From Prorocentrum cordatum (taxonomy: Eukaryota > Sar > Dinophyceae > Prorocentrales > Prorocentraceae), in assembly GCA_963575745.1 (NCBI GenBank), contig CAUYUJ010016481.1:106853-170852 (forward strand): a stretch of 64,000 bases of DNA. Direction: 5' to 3'. The position numbers and the translations under genes are program-made. Below, piece by piece: positions 62,641-64,000 of this stretch; position 1 is the first letter of the stretch; the number at the start of each line of letters is the position of its first letter. The notes under the pieces were generated by a model. That model was not told the DNA's origin. It saw only the letters and a program-made list of their open reading frames with translations, and ran no database searches.

Positions 62641-64000
62641 GCCTGAACCACACCCTGGATCAGCGCGAGGTGCAAGCCCCACAAGACCTGCAGGCAGTCC
62701 AGCTGCCGCTTCGCCGCGTGCCTCGCACTGCACCGCCGTCAGGCCACCGCCGCCAGCTGGCTGGATCCTCTCGCCTCCGCCTCGCGTGTCCGACTGACGC
62801 GAGGCACGCGCAGGTCCCCTCTCCCGCTGCTCGCCACCCTCCAGCAGGCGCCTCAGCTCTGCGAGAGGCAGAGGGGCCTCTCGCGCGGCTCTCCTTTGCC
62901 GAGGCCTCTCGCCTCGCTGCACAGCTGCCTTCTCCCTCTCGACCTCCAGCATGGCCCTCGCCCTCGCTGCCTCTGCCTCGGCGACGTCGAGGTCCTCCGC
63001 CTGCGTGGCGTACTGCACGGTGTCGTGCTGGGGCTGCACGCTGGTGTTGGCCAGCCTCGCTGCGGTCTGCAGTAGACGCTGCGCCTCCTGCTGCTGCTCC
63101 TCATCGGTGCGTGCCCTCCTCACCTGCTCGTCCGATCGTGCCAACGCTGGACCCGCGGGCAGCTCGGGGAACGCCGCTGGCGGCTCGAGGAGCACCGCCT
63201 CTGGATTTGCGTTCTGACCCTGAGCGAAGCCCTGGCCATGGGACGGGCTGCAGTGGCGACGAGCACCAGCGGCCGGCTCGAGGAGCACCGACATGGATTT
63301 AGCGCTCTGACACCTCAGCTCGCCGTCCGCGCAGATCACGACTGGTGGCTGCGTCTCTGGCGGCGGTGAGCCCGCTGACGGCTCGAGGAGCACCGCCGCT
63401 GGACTTGCGATCTGACCCCTCAGCTCGCCGTCCGCGTAGGTCTCGTGTGGTGTTGCCCGCTGTCCTGCTCCGCCCTCCTTGGCGGCCTGCCTCAGCCAGC
63501 CCTCGAGCCTGTAGTGTCCACTGCTGCAGGCTGTGTGACCGCAGCAGGGCTCCTGCAGCTTCGCGGCGATCAGCTCCGTCGTCGCTCCTCCGCACCGCTC
63601 GCAGAACCAGCGGTCTTGGTCGAGCAACCTCCTCAGCAGGTGTGACGGGTGCGACTCCACTCCGTACCTCGTGATGGTGATGGCTCTCAGCGGAGGTGGC
63701 CCCCCGCACGGCTTCTCCATCCAGTCGCGGATGGTCGCTGTCGCCGTGCTGCAGCTGACCGCCTCCCTGCAATGCTGACACCTCCATCCTGTGCCTCGCT
63801 TGTCACGCTCCAGGATGCGCGACGTCGGTGGTCTCCTGGTCGCCTCGCCGCCGAGCAGGTCGCGCTTCAAGAGGCGGTCCTGACGCCTCTGCTGCGCGAG
63901 CCTCTTTCTTGCCGTTCTCATTTCCTTGTCGTCGGGCGGCCTTCTGGCGAGCACTGCAGCGGTGGTGGCCGCGATGCGCTCTCTCACCAAATGGGCCGTG
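62640..64000 (-). CDS. Zinc-ribbon-like dinoflagellate gene, 5' end beyond the window
   Basis: The minus-strand frame is open from the right edge, where it is still reading TAHLVRERIAATT, down through at least 62,640. An Arg-rich start is followed by WRCQHC and, about 55 residues later, WFCERCG with further cysteines (EPCCG). This resembles the paired CxxC zinc-ribbon modules common in dinoflagellate multicopy and retroelement-linked proteins. Next come three imperfect repeats of the form ADGELRGQIASP...AVLLEP, then a likely coiled region (EEQQQEAQRLLQTAARL; AEAEAARARAMLEVEREKAA). The C-terminal part runs into the GC-rich minisatellite, so the true stop or last splice site is unknown. I cannot assign a function. 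Confidence 0.45.

Overview
The window reads as nuclear DNA of a dinoflagellate. It is GC-rich. Coding capacity is cut into small exons of about 40-600 bp, nearly all on the minus strand. Several introns use GC or GA donors. Protein pieces match multicopy families I know from dinoflagellate genomes, and there is a relict trans-spliced leader. Prorocentrum-like is a guess; the genus cannot be settled from this sequence. Alternative start codons and huge shadow ORFs are common in this composition, so only stretches with good exon character, matching splice phases or a recognised family are called.

Layout. 1-5.9 kb: decayed sequence, including a relic that resembles the C-terminal half of a dinoflagellate retroelement reverse transcriptase. 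5.9-7.6 kb: a composite repeat block (palindromic TTTCGGT sequences, 11-bp AAACGTTTG palindrome units, facing CAT and GAT tracts). 8,524-29,890 and 29,934-55,958: two head-to-tail copies of a unit of about 26 kb. Copy 2 is complete (26,025 bp). Copy 1 is interrupted by exactly 100 N (26,957-27,056) standing in place of 4,828 bp that are present in copy 2. 55,959-64,000: single-copy sequence with a retroposed cDNA carrying a relict spliced leader, short inverted-repeat elements, long GGA tracts and a partial zinc-ribbon-like gene running off the right edge.

Each unit carries, on the minus strand from left to right: a tnp2/CACTA-like transposon ORF; an intronless 212-codon ORF of unknown function; a ten-exon gene of unknown function (called gene 1 here) that begins MPPKGSK; an intergenic array of 11-bp palindromes; and a long multi-exon gene (gene 2) of a dinoflagellate-expanded family with a weakly methyltransferase-like core. 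Its candidate 5' exons and an 81-bp coding minisatellite ORF follow.

The two copies differ by only a few substitutions per kb, but their lesions are complementary. Copy 1 keeps the tnp2-like frame and the ATG of gene 1, and has a 76-bp duplication and a 10-bp deletion in gene 2. Copy 2 keeps those gene 2 exons open, but has lost the ATG of gene 1 and carries two frameshifts in the tnp2-like ORF. I see no operon logic and no recognised pathway linking the genes. Shared features are the intergenic 11-bp palindrome arrays and sense-strand (ATG)n tracts inside introns.
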